Source: Paenibacillus_AB hodogayensis
GTDB taxonomy: Bacteria; Bacillota; Bacilli; Paenibacillales; NBRC-103111
Direction of reading: 5' to 3'
NCBI RefSeq assembly: GCF_039536325.1
Contig: NZ_BAAAYO010000005.1
Location: 1 to 64,000, forward strand
Length of the DNA stretch: 64,000 nt
This document shows, one piece after another, positions 44,393-51,974 of the stretch. The notes beneath the pieces were generated by a model, which worked only from the letters and a program-made list of their open reading frames with translations, ran no database searches and was not told where the DNA came from. Within the stretch, counting starts at the first letter, position 1, and the number at the start of each line of letters is the position of its first letter. The position numbers and the translations under genes are program-made.

Positions 44393-45550
44393 ATGAGATC
44401 TTGCAGCATCTTGCCGGCATGGTTGGCTGTTGTTCTAACTCTTCTACCGCTTATCGGTTCGGAAGCGGGTTCTGCGGGCCGCGCATACGCCGAAGAGAAG
44501 GAACAACAACCGGCCATCCGGTTTACGATAGCCGTACAGGCCAGTGAGGAAGCCTCGCTTGCTACTGCCGAAACGTTTTTGCGCAAAGACTGGGAAAGGG
44601 CTTGGCGAGGAGCGGAGGCGAAGGAGCAGACGGCGGATACGGTCGTTTATACCGACAGCTTCGTGAACGTGGAAGATTCCGGCGCCGTGCGGAAATACGC
44701 CCTTCGCGAGGACGGCGTTCTGCTGGAACTCGGACCCGCCCCCGCCCGCAGCGTGGAGCTGCCGGCCGGCATCCGCCGTCAATGGCTCCGCCAGGCGGCG
44801 AAGCTGCGCAAGCGGCATTACGGAGAAGCCGTGCCTTGGAGCGAGGCGAAGTCGCAGGTTCCGCTCAAAAGCTACGTCGACGTCGTCGATCTGGAGACGG
44901 GGCTGTCGTTTCGTGCGCAAAGGCGGGCCGGCAGCAGCCATGCCGACGTGCAGCCGTTGACGAAGAGCGATACGGCGGTGATGAAGCAGATATACGGCGG
45001 GACCTGGAGCTGGAAAAGAAGGGCGATTCTCGTCCGCACCGAAGGCCGGCCGCCGATCGCGTCTTCCATGCACGGCATGCCGCATGGCGGCGACGGTATA
45101 CCGGATAACGACTTCTCGGGCCATTTCTGCATCCACTTTCTCGGCAGCTCCACGCATCGCTCGGGCCAGGAAGATATGGCCCACCAGCTGATGGTGCACA
45201 AGGCAGCCGGCAAACTTCAAGAGCTGCTGCGGCCGGCGACTCCCGCACGGCTGGCGGACGCGCTGTTCGTTGCGCTCCATCAGCAGGACGGGGCTTTGCT
45301 TCGCGCCGTCCTGCACGGGGCGCCGGCCCCGACGCTGGAGGCGTTCGGGAAGCTGATGCAGACCATCGAGGGCGTGCGGGCCGAGTCGGCTGACGGCTCG
45401 GTTGATTTTGCCGAATCACTTTCGGCCGAGGTGGCGGTAAAAGCGACCTTGGACGGCCGCGGCGGCGGGCTGAAGCGACAGACGTTCCGCGTCAAGTTTG
45501 CCCGCGATACCGTATCCTCCCCCTGGACGATTTCGGGGATGGATATGTAA
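44393..45550 (+). CDS. Secreted protein of unknown function with HGxPHG...GHxCIHF motif
   Basis: The 385-residue protein begins with a signal peptide (AVVLTLLPLIGSEAGSAGRAYA). ATG 44393 follows GGAGG and is preferred to ATG 44357. A central domain (about 150-270) contains VDVVDLETGLSF, GSSHADVQPLTKSDTAVMKQIYGGTWSWKRRA, SSMHGMPHGG and SGHFCIHFLGSSTH. I recall similar domains in secreted Firmicute proteins fused to wall-binding modules, but cannot name a characterised member. The His-Gly...Gly-His-x-Cys-Ile-His layout resembles the active-site pattern of L,D-transpeptidases (HG...S.GC.R), so a wall-related cysteine enzyme is possible. It sits directly before spoIIP. Confidence 0.75.
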   Translation: MRSCSILPAWLAVVLTLLPLIGSEAGSAGRAYAEEKEQQPAIRFTIAVQASEEASLATAETFLRKDWERAWRGAEAKEQTADTVVYTDSFVNVEDSGAVRKYALREDGVLLELGPAPARSVELPAGIRRQWLRQAAKLRKRHYGEAVPWSEAKSQVPLKSYVDVVDLETGLSFRAQRRAGSSHADVQPLTKSDTAVMKQIYGGTWSWKRRAILVRTEGRPPIASSMHGMPHGGDGIPDNDFSGHFCIHFLGSSTHRSGQEDMAHQLMVHKAAGKLQELLRPATPARLADALFVALHQQDGALLRAVLHGAPAPTLEAFGKLMQTIEGVRAESADGSVDFAESLSAEVAVKATLDGRGGGLKRQTFRVKFARDTVSSPWTISGMDM

Positions 45551-45563
45551 GCACTGGAACGGT

Positions 45564-45600
45564 GGCCTGCGCGAATGCAAAGCGCAGGCCGCTTCGTTTC
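45564..45600 (+). terminator. Hairpin after the secreted-protein gene
   Basis: GGCCTGCGC and GCGCAGGCC pair; the tail GCTTCGTTTCG is only weakly U-rich. A second short stem ending in TTTTTTT lies near 45640-45667. Confidence 0.6.
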
Positions 45601-45746
45601 GCATCGAAAGCCGTGAAAGATTGGCAGATTGATAGGTATGCCGCCTCCGCCGGATGCGGTTTTTTTGCTTCCGGCCGTTCTAGCGACGTCTTGCGTTTCA
45701 TAGATTGATAACAGATAGAATCGCTAGACAACCGGGAGGGAATTGC

Positions 45747-46988
45747 ATGAAATGGGTCGTTGCCACGATGAATGTCAGTACCGTGACGCGCATGCTGCGC
45801 GCCGTCCGTTCCATGAGCCGCGTCTTTGCGACTCTTGCGGGAGCCGTTCTTTTGTTTTTGTTCGTTACCGGCCTGATGGGCCTTGCCAATTGGTCGGTTA
45901 CGTCGTCCTCGACAATGAAAGGGGCGGCCGCTTCGCTGTCCGCCTCGTTTTTTATGGATATGCTGGCTATGGAAATGCCCCAACTCGAAGGAAACATGAA
46001 GCCGGCCACTTTCTCCCCCAAAAACACCGCGACCTTCCTTGTCCGCTACTTGATCGGCATTCATCCGGCCGATCCGGCCAGCCTGCTGGCCAGCGAACTG
46101 CCGGGGATGCGCGGCGAGGCGAGCGCCTTGCTCTATTCCGGTCAGGCGACGAAGGATACCGACGGGCCGGCCGACTTTACGCCGCCGCCCGACGCCTTTC
46201 GCGCCGGACAAGGGCTGGCCGACGCCCCCGTCGCCCCGCCGGCGGAGCAAAGCCCCGCCCAGCCCCAGGCCGGAACGGCGCAGCCGCCCGCCCAGCCGCT
46301 ACGAGACGTCGCAGCCATGGAGCCGCAAATCTTCATTTACCACTCGCATAACCGGGAATCGTTCCTGCCTGAGCTGAAAGCGAAAGGAATCACGAAGCCC
46401 GACCTGGCCTACGACGAGGATGTGAACGTCACGCTGGTCGGCAAAAGGTTGAAAGAGAAAGTGGAGGCGCTCGGCATTCCGGCGATGCAATCGACCGCCG
46501 ATTACCCGACGAGCGTCAAAGATTTCAATTACGCCAAGTCTTACGCCTATTCGGCGGTAACCGTCAAGGAAGCGATGGCCCAGCACAGCAAGCTCGGCAT
46601 GATCTTCGACATTCACCGGGATTCGCTCGCCCGCGACAAGACGACGGTCCGTATCGGGAATCAGGATTACGCTCAGGTGTATTTTGTGGTCGGTAAAAAA
46701 AATCCGGGGTGGGAGCGCAATTCGGAATTCGCCAGCAGCATTCATAACGCCCTGGAGACAAAAATGCCTGGCATCTCGCGCGGGGTGTACGGCAAGGCGT
46801 CCAACGGCAACGGGGAATACAACCAGTCACTGTCGCCCAACAGCATTCTGATGGAAATCGGCGGCCCGTACAATACGCTTCAGGAAATGTACCGCACCGC
46901 CGATCTGCTGGCCGACATTATCGTCGAGCTTCAGCGCAACGCGGTCAAGGCCAACGCGCCGGCCGGAGCCGCAAGCACGGGGCGTTAG
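45747..46988 (+). CDS. spoIIP: Stage II sporulation protein P, copy 1
   Basis: The 413-residue protein has an N-terminal membrane anchor (VLLFLFVTGLMGLANW), a Pro/Ala-rich linker at about 150-195 and the SpoIIP amidase/endopeptidase domain with YHSHNRESFLPE, FDIHRDS and MEIGGPYNTLQEMYRTAD. SpoIIP, with SpoIID and SpoIIM, removes septal peptidoglycan so the mother-cell membrane can engulf the forespore. ATG 45747 follows GGGAGGG. A second full copy starts 65 bases downstream. Confidence 0.95.
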   Translation: MKWVVATMNVSTVTRMLRAVRSMSRVFATLAGAVLLFLFVTGLMGLANWSVTSSSTMKGAAASLSASFFMDMLAMEMPQLEGNMKPATFSPKNTATFLVRYLIGIHPADPASLLASELPGMRGEASALLYSGQATKDTDGPADFTPPPDAFRAGQGLADAPVAPPAEQSPAQPQAGTAQPPAQPLRDVAAMEPQIFIYHSHNRESFLPELKAKGITKPDLAYDEDVNVTLVGKRLKEKVEALGIPAMQSTADYPTSVKDFNYAKSYAYSAVTVKEAMAQHSKLGMIFDIHRDSLARDKTTVRIGNQDYAQVYFVVGKKNPGWERNSEFASSIHNALETKMPGISRGVYGKASNGNGEYNQSLSPNSILMEIGGPYNTLQEMYRTADLLADIIVELQRNAVKANAPAGAASTGR

Positions 46989-47052
46989 GCGGGAGCCCAA
47001 GGGACAACGGGGCCACGCCAAGCGGAACAGGGGCGATAAAGGGGGCATGAGG

Positions 47053-48375
47053 ATGAGCATGTGGACGAGGTGGGTAGGCGTTTGGAAGTCTGAACGGCCC
47101 GGGAGAGTGGAAGGCAGCGTGCTGCGGCGCGTGTTTGCCGCCTATATCGGAGTCGCGCTGCTCTTGCTGGCCCTGGCGGCGGCAACGGCGCTATGGCAGG
47201 CGCACGCGACAGTGAAGCCGAAAAACGCGATGAAAAGGATGGCCGCTTCGGTATCGCCGCAATTTTTCATCGATATGCTCGGGCTGGAGGCCGCTCCGTT
47301 GAAGCGATCCGGGGAAACGACCTTTACAGGCAAAAAGATCGGCGGTTATTTGGCGGAGTCGCTGCTGCATGTCAATCCGGTCGAGCCGAAGTCGCTGCTG
47401 GCCAGCGAAATGCCGGGAATGCGCGGCCGCCTGATGGCGTCGGGTACGGCACAGACGGCGAACGGTTCGCCGGAACCTCCGGGCTTAGCCGGAACAGACG
47501 GAGGCCAGACGGTTGAAGCCGGCAAGGACCATCCGGGAACGCTTGTGCCGGATGCGGGAACCGGTGCTGGTACCGGAGCCGTCGCCGCCGCGCCGCCGAC
47601 GCAGGAGCCGATTGTCCCGCAGCCGACGGGGACGGCGCCTGTGGCGGAAGGAAGCGAGCCTGCATCCGCTCCGGCGCATTTGACGACCGAAGGGCGGAAA
47701 GTCGTCTTTGTCTACCATTCCCATCCGCGGGAATCGTGGGTGCCGGAGCTGAACGTTCAAAACGCCGGGGAAGCGGAGAACGCCAAGACGAACATTACGC
47801 TCGTCGGACGGCGTCTGGTGGACAAGCTGGAAGCGCTGGGCATCGGCAGCCAGCAGTCCAATACCGATTATCCGACAGCGGTGCAGGGCTACAACTGGAA
47901 CTATTCGTACAAATATTCGCTGCAGACGGTGAAGGAAGCGTTCGCGCAAAACAAAGACATTGCGTTTCTCTTCGACATCCACCGCGATTCGGCCGGACGC
48001 GATGTGACGACAGCGAAGATCGGCGGCACGGATTACGCCAAAGTGTATTTTATCGTAGGGAAAAAGAACGAGCGCTGGGAGCAAAACGAGGCGTTCGCCA
48101 AACGGATTAACGAGAAGCTGGAAGCCGATTATCCGGGGCTGTCGCGGGGGATTTGGGACAAAGGGAGCGGCGGACATGCGGAATACAACCAGTCGCTTTC
48201 GCCGAACAGTATTCTGATCGAGGTCGGCGGTCCTTACAATACGCTGGAAGAGTCGTACCGGACGGCTGACGTGCTGGCCAAGACGATCGCAGGGCTGTAC
48301 TGGGACGCCGAGAAAGTGAACGCGGTCGCCAAAACCGCAGCGGGAGCGTCGACGGCGCTCGCCGTAAAGCCGTGA
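47053..48375 (+). CDS. Stage II sporulation protein P, copy 2
   Basis: The 440-residue paralogue has the same order: membrane anchor (YIGVALLLLALAAATALW), an even longer Ala/Gly/Pro/Thr linker, and the SpoIIP domain with YHSHPRESWVPE, FDIHRDSAGRD, YFIVGKKNERWEQN and IEVGGPYNTLEESYRTAD. Catalytic histidines and the glutamate of the EIGG/EVGG motif are kept, so it should be active. ATG 47053 fits GGGGG spacing best. The two copies clearly share the domain but differ throughout, so the duplication is not recent. Confidence 0.93.
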   Translation: MSMWTRWVGVWKSERPGRVEGSVLRRVFAAYIGVALLLLALAAATALWQAHATVKPKNAMKRMAASVSPQFFIDMLGLEAAPLKRSGETTFTGKKIGGYLAESLLHVNPVEPKSLLASEMPGMRGRLMASGTAQTANGSPEPPGLAGTDGGQTVEAGKDHPGTLVPDAGTGAGTGAVAAAPPTQEPIVPQPTGTAPVAEGSEPASAPAHLTTEGRKVVFVYHSHPRESWVPELNVQNAGEAENAKTNITLVGRRLVDKLEALGIGSQQSNTDYPTAVQGYNWNYSYKYSLQTVKEAFAQNKDIAFLFDIHRDSAGRDVTTAKIGGTDYAKVYFIVGKKNERWEQNEAFAKRINEKLEADYPGLSRGIWDKGSGGHAEYNQSLSPNSILIEVGGPYNTLEESYRTADVLAKTIAGLYWDAEKVNAVAKTAAGASTALAVKP

Positions 48376-48416
48376 AGCAGGCCGCTGAAGCCGGCCAACG
48401 AAAGGGGAGCTCGCCT

Positions 48417-48866
48417 ATGAACCGCCACTCGGTCACGTTCATTGTTATAGTGCTGATGCTGTGCTTTGGAGTTTTTTTTGGAATCGAGCTGGCTACGCGC
48501 GGGATGGAACGCATCCAGGGTCCGGTTGGCGGTTATCCCGCGCAGGGCGGGACGGGGGCGATCCAGCCGTCTGCTCCGGCGTCCGGCGGTGTGCAGCCGG
48601 GCGCGGCCGGGGGGACGGGCGGCGCCAACGGTCAGCCTTACCGCTCTGGCGTCCAGGCGGGTGCTGATAAGGGAATGGGGGGCACGGCTTCGGCAGGCAA
48701 AGGGGACGCGCCCGTCGCTGCTCAGCCGCAGCCGCCCAAGCCGCAGCCTTTGGCGGTCGATTCCGGCATGAACCGCGTCGGCAACCAGATCGGCGATATG
48801 CTGCAGACGGCCGCTCATGGGACGATCCGCGCGATCGTGTCGCTGCTGGACAGCATCGTCAATTGA
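48417..48866 (+). CDS. yqxA: YqxA-like protein (DUF3679)
   Basis: The 149-residue protein has one N-terminal membrane helix (FIVIVLMLCFGVFFGIELATRG), a Gly/Ala/Pro-rich middle and a conserved C-terminus (NRVGNQIGDMLQTAAHGTIRAIVSLLDSIVN). In B. subtilis yqxA lies between spoIIP and lepA, the same relative order as here, although other genes now separate it from lepA. Function unknown, presumably envelope-related. Confidence 0.8.
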   Translation: MNRHSVTFIVIVLMLCFGVFFGIELATRGMERIQGPVGGYPAQGGTGAIQPSAPASGGVQPGAAGGTGGANGQPYRSGVQAGADKGMGGTASAGKGDAPVAAQPQPPKPQPLAVDSGMNRVGNQIGDMLQTAAHGTIRAIVSLLDSIVN

Positions 48867-48938
48867 AGAGTGACGGGGCGGCAGCGGCATCCGATTGGCG
48901 CCTGGCAGCCGGGCGGTAGACCGGCTTTAATCGCAAAA

Positions 48939-49742
48939 TCAAGCCGAATGGCCCTGCTTTTCGCGCATCTGGCATTTCATTTCCTCGCGCTGGGCGTCGT
49001 TTAGAATCGGGCATGTGTAGCACTTGACCCCCTGCTCCCGGCGGTACCACATGCAGCACGACGAGCGGATCAGCAGCTGCTTCCCGGCATCGGTCGGGCT
49101 TTCCACGAAGCGGGGCTTATGCTCGTACGGGTTTTTACGGCGGTGGAATACTTCTGCCGGCAGTCCGGTTCTCAGCAGCTCGAGGTCTGCGCGGTATTTG
49201 TCCTTCAACGCTTCATTGGGCGCGTGCTGGAGCACATAGTCGCTGACGGAAATCATCCGGGCTCCGAACTGGTTCCACACCAGATCGGGCTTCAGGCCGG
49301 CGCAGGCCGCGGCCGCTTCGATCAGCGGGGTGACCGTATGACGAAACAGCTGCTCCAGCTCGGCGGCTATCGCTTCCCGGCGTCCTTCGGCAGGGAGCGG
49401 CTTCCACCGGACCTCGTCGATGCACAGCACGAGATGGGCATGATCGTTGTGGGTCTCCACCTGCACGGTTATATTCTCGATCGATAAATCAAGCACCTGG
49501 TCGTACTGCCACATATAAGTATGGACGACGGCAGGGAGGCCGAACACGCCCAGCCCGAAGAAGGACAAGCTGATGTCCAGACCGAGACCTTTCAGCATGT
49601 CGCGTCCGGCGACGAGCAGGCTGCGCATCGTTTCCGGTTCCAGCAGTGAAACGGCGGGCATGGAGAGAACCGGGTGCTCGGACCCGTGCGGGGTAATGTG
49701 AAAAAATTTGTCGGCCAAAGAAATGTCCAACGTTGGCTGCAT
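48939..49742 (-). CDS. FhuF-like 2Fe-2S ferric-siderophore reductase
   Basis: The 267-residue protein ends in the FhuF signature: SSCCMWYRREQGVKCYTC gives Cys-Cys-x10-Cys-x2-Cys, the unusual 2Fe-2S cluster site used to reduce iron in cytoplasmic siderophore complexes. AAGGAGG precedes the ATG. A strong Fur box lies about 45 bases upstream, so it should be made under iron starvation. There are no siderophore transport genes beside it. Confidence 0.88.
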   Translation of the reverse strand: MQPTLDISLADKFFHITPHGSEHPVLSMPAVSLLEPETMRSLLVAGRDMLKGLGLDISLSFFGLGVFGLPAVVHTYMWQYDQVLDLSIENITVQVETHNDHAHLVLCIDEVRWKPLPAEGRREAIAAELEQLFRHTVTPLIEAAAACAGLKPDLVWNQFGARMISVSDYVLQHAPNEALKDKYRADLELLRTGLPAEVFHRRKNPYEHKPRFVESPTDAGKQLLIRSSCCMWYRREQGVKCYTCPILNDAQREEMKCQMREKQGHSA

Positions 49743-49785
49743 GCGGCCTTCCTCCTTATGCGAAATGTTGCAAGCGATTCCGTTC

Positions 49786-49813
49786 GAGAACGATTATCAT
49801 CTTCAACATTATA
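49786..49813 (-). promoter_or_regulatory. Fur box and -10 of the fhuF-like gene
   Basis: GAGAACGATTATCATCTTC (49786-49804) matches 15 of 19 positions of the classical Fur box. TATAAT on the minus strand (49808-49813) lies just upstream of it, so bound Fur would block initiation. Confidence 0.8.
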
Positions 49814-49951
49814 CCCGATAACCGTCCGGCCCGAAAGCGGGGGAACGGCAATTTTTACCCGGTAAGGCGCGTCGAAGGACTGCCAGACAGAGCGGTGGAA
49901 GCCGCCGGCGCCGGATTGGTCAAACACCCGCTGGTTTGTCCGGTGCGCAAA

Positions 49952-49960
49952 TGGTATGAT
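49952..49960 (+). promoter_or_regulatory. Extended -10 promoter candidate
   Basis: TGGTATGAT is an extended -10 with no good -35; a transcript from here would carry the two hairpin repeats ahead of the 50066 gene. Confidence 0.45.
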
Positions 49961-49990
49961 AGGGTGGAATGAGTGAACGCTTACGAAGGA

Positions 49991-50052
49991 AGCTTTGCCA
50001 AGCAAAGCCCGAGTGGTGCTTATTGAAGAAAGCTTTGCTTCGCAAAGCCCGA
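49991..50052 (+). repeat. Two near-identical leader hairpins
   Basis: AGCTTTGCCAAGCAAAGCCC (49991-50010) and AGCTTTGCTTCGCAAAGCCC (50031-50050) share identical stems and differ only in three loop bases; both are followed by GA. The second ends six bases before the ribosome site of the next gene. Confidence 0.8.
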
Positions 50053-50065
50053 AGGAGGAATCAAG

Positions 50066-50590
50066 ATGAGCCGGCGCTTTGTCATCGAAGCCGTCCTGGT
50101 TGCCGTATACGGTCAACTGCTGGTGCCGGGCCGTCCCGTGGAGTATTTGGTCCCGTATTCCACCATTCAGGAGCTGTACGAAATGAGAGACAGCGACGAA
50201 CCCGTCATGCCCGAGCAGGACGACGATGCCCATGTGAAACAAAAAATTAACGAGCTGATTGCGTTTTTCGAGGAATCGTTCAACCGCAAAAAGATCGAGC
50301 GCGCCCTGCAAATGCCGTGGAAGAAAAGCCCGCCGCTGCTTGTCAACGACGAGGTGACGTTCACGGTCGTGTACTCAATCGACAACGCCCACTACGGAGA
50401 AACGTTCGATCCCGTGGAGACGGAGCTGATCTTGACCGCGCTGCATGAGAAGGCGCCGATCGTCACGGACCAGCTGGAGTTTCTTGACAAGGTGATCGAC
50501 GGGGAAGTACCCGTTCAAACATACGACGTCGAGGATTTCGAATTTGCGCTGGATGAGCAATTGACGGAAGAAGACTGGAAGTCGATCTGA
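50066..50590 (+). CDS. Conserved hypothetical protein
   Basis: The 174-residue acidic soluble protein starts MSRRFVIEAVLVAVYGQLLVP and has no signal peptide, membrane segment or recognisable active site. It resembles a family I associate with Paenibacillaceae, sometimes labelled ADP-heptose synthase without support in the sequence. Ribosome site GAAGGAGG is strong. Two hairpins immediately upstream suggest post-transcriptional control. No function is offered. Confidence 0.75.
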   Translation: MSRRFVIEAVLVAVYGQLLVPGRPVEYLVPYSTIQELYEMRDSDEPVMPEQDDDAHVKQKINELIAFFEESFNRKKIERALQMPWKKSPPLLVNDEVTFTVVYSIDNAHYGETFDPVETELILTALHEKAPIVTDQLEFLDKVIDGEVPVQTYDVEDFEFALDEQLTEEDWKSI

Positions 50591-50608
50591 GATTCCGGAA
50601 AAGCCCAA

Positions 50609-50643
50609 GACGCCTTCAACCGTCAAGCAGCGGTTCGAAGGCG
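50609..50643 (+). terminator. Hairpin after the hypothetical gene
   Basis: ACGCCTTCAACCG pairs with CGGTTCGAAGGCGT. No U-tract follows, so it may be a stabiliser rather than a terminator. The stretch to 50887 shows a possible promoter (TTGAAA near 50738 and TACTTT 18 bp on) and no gene. Confidence 0.5.
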
Positions 50644-50887
50644 TAATTGGCGTTGCGGAATAATGGGATTCACGGAATATTCATCAAATGTTCATGTAAC
50701 GGTGACATATTCGCCGCCAAATGGGGTAAAAACATTGAAAGTAGTAGAAGGATTGTGATACTTTTTGAATAAGGCAGTTCGTTTCGGGAGCGGAAAGTAA
50801 AGAATGTTGCGGTTGTCCGCCTTCTGATGGAGCAAAGATAGTCGGAACGACTGTATCATAAATGAATACATTTGGAGCGGGCAACTA

Positions 50888-51712
50888 GTGAAAATGATGA
50901 ATGAGCTGACAAAAGATGCGATGAATATGCTGGCCTCCACGAGCAGAACGTTTTTAATTCCGATCAGCGGGCTCGTTGCGGGCTTGAAGGAGGCCGTTGC
51001 TTCGGCTTATCTTTGCATGCGCGCGATTGACGAGGTGGAGGATCACCCGAATTTGCCGCGGGACGTTAAGATGGAGCTGTTAACCGGCATTAGCGGGACC
51101 GTGGAGCAACCGTCGAGAAGAGATGCGCTACAGTCTTTATTCGAGCCGTACAAAGAAACGCTGCATGAGGTTACTTTGCGCTTGAGCGACTGGATCGATC
51201 TGTGCCCGAATACGACTGTCGACCGCGTTCTGCAAGGCACGGCGCAGATGGCGGAGCAGATGGCGGAATGGGTAGGAAGAAATTGGAAGATCGAAACCGA
51301 AGAAGATTTGGACTATTATACGTATTGCGTGGCCGGAGCCGTCGGCGAGCTGCTGACGGATTTGTGGAAGTGGTATGACGGGACGGAGACGGATCGCGAG
51401 AAAGCCGTCGCTTTCGGCCGCACGCTTCAAGCCGTGAATATTGTTCTCAACCGCAAAGAAGATCAGGCGAGAGGCGTCACCTTTTTTCCCGACGGCTGGG
51501 GCATGGAGGAGATGGGGGCGTATATCCGCAAAAATATGGAGCAGGCCGACGCTTACTTGGCGGAAATTCCGCCCGGGCCGATTTATCGGTTTTGCAGCAT
51601 TCCTCTCGCGCTCGCCCGCGGTTCGCTGAAAGCGGTGGCAGCGGGAAGCAAGCTGAAAAGAGCCGATGTGCTGGCTATTGTTAACCGGGTGACCGGGGCG
51701 TTGAAATCTTAA
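50888..51712 (+). CDS. Squalene/phytoene synthase-family protein
   Basis: The 274-residue all-helical protein matches head-to-head prenyl synthases: STSRTFLIPI near the N-terminus, first Asp-rich motif AIDEVEDH, the YCVAGAVGELLTDLW helix, and NIVLNRKEDQARGVTFFP in place of the second motif. In typical enzymes this reads N-I-x-R-D-x-x-E-D; here the first aspartate of the pair is Asn, and Glu-Asp are kept. It may condense prenyl diphosphates with altered chemistry. No other carotenoid or hopanoid gene is adjacent. GTG 50888 follows GGAGCGGG. Confidence 0.82.
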   Translation: MKMMNELTKDAMNMLASTSRTFLIPISGLVAGLKEAVASAYLCMRAIDEVEDHPNLPRDVKMELLTGISGTVEQPSRRDALQSLFEPYKETLHEVTLRLSDWIDLCPNTTVDRVLQGTAQMAEQMAEWVGRNWKIETEEDLDYYTYCVAGAVGELLTDLWKWYDGTETDREKAVAFGRTLQAVNIVLNRKEDQARGVTFFPDGWGMEEMGAYIRKNMEQADAYLAEIPPGPIYRFCSIPLALARGSLKAVAAGSKLKRADVLAIVNRVTGALKS

Positions 51713-51739
51713 ACGGTATAGAAATGAAACGGGACATGA

Positions 51740-51767
51740 GGGAGCCAAGCGCAATGGCTCCCTTTTT
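51740..51767 (+). terminator. Terminator of the prenyl-synthase-like gene
   Basis: GGGAGCC and GGCTCCC pair, followed by TTTTT. Confidence 0.88.
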
Positions 51768-51807
51768 GGCGCGGGTAAATCCATTTATGTTGTCTACTAT
51801 AATATTG

Positions 51808-51858
51808 TTGACAATAACTCATCCCTCATTTATTCTTAAACAAATGAAAGCGTTATTA
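51808..51858 (+). promoter_or_regulatory. Strong promoter with a cre-like site at its start point
   Basis: TTGACA (51808-51813), a 17-bp spacer and TATTCT (51831-51836). TGAAAGCGTTATTA at 51845-51858 matches the CcpA cre consensus at all but one defined position and overlaps the expected transcription start. Repression by CcpA on preferred sugars is likely. Confidence 0.65.
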
Positions 51859-51974
51859 CGCATTTTGCAAGATTCTACTTCGGTCATTTTTGCGATTTCA
51901 CCGGTAGATATGAACAAGAAGATCGCCGAAGCAAAAGCGATGCTTTAGAAGCGTACCTAGAAGGGGGCGATAAC

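Noticed and set aside
51724..51948. A 74-codon frame between the prenyl-synthase-like gene and the glycosidase-like gene
   Set aside because: It spans the terminator, the promoter and the cre-like site, and has no ribosome site.
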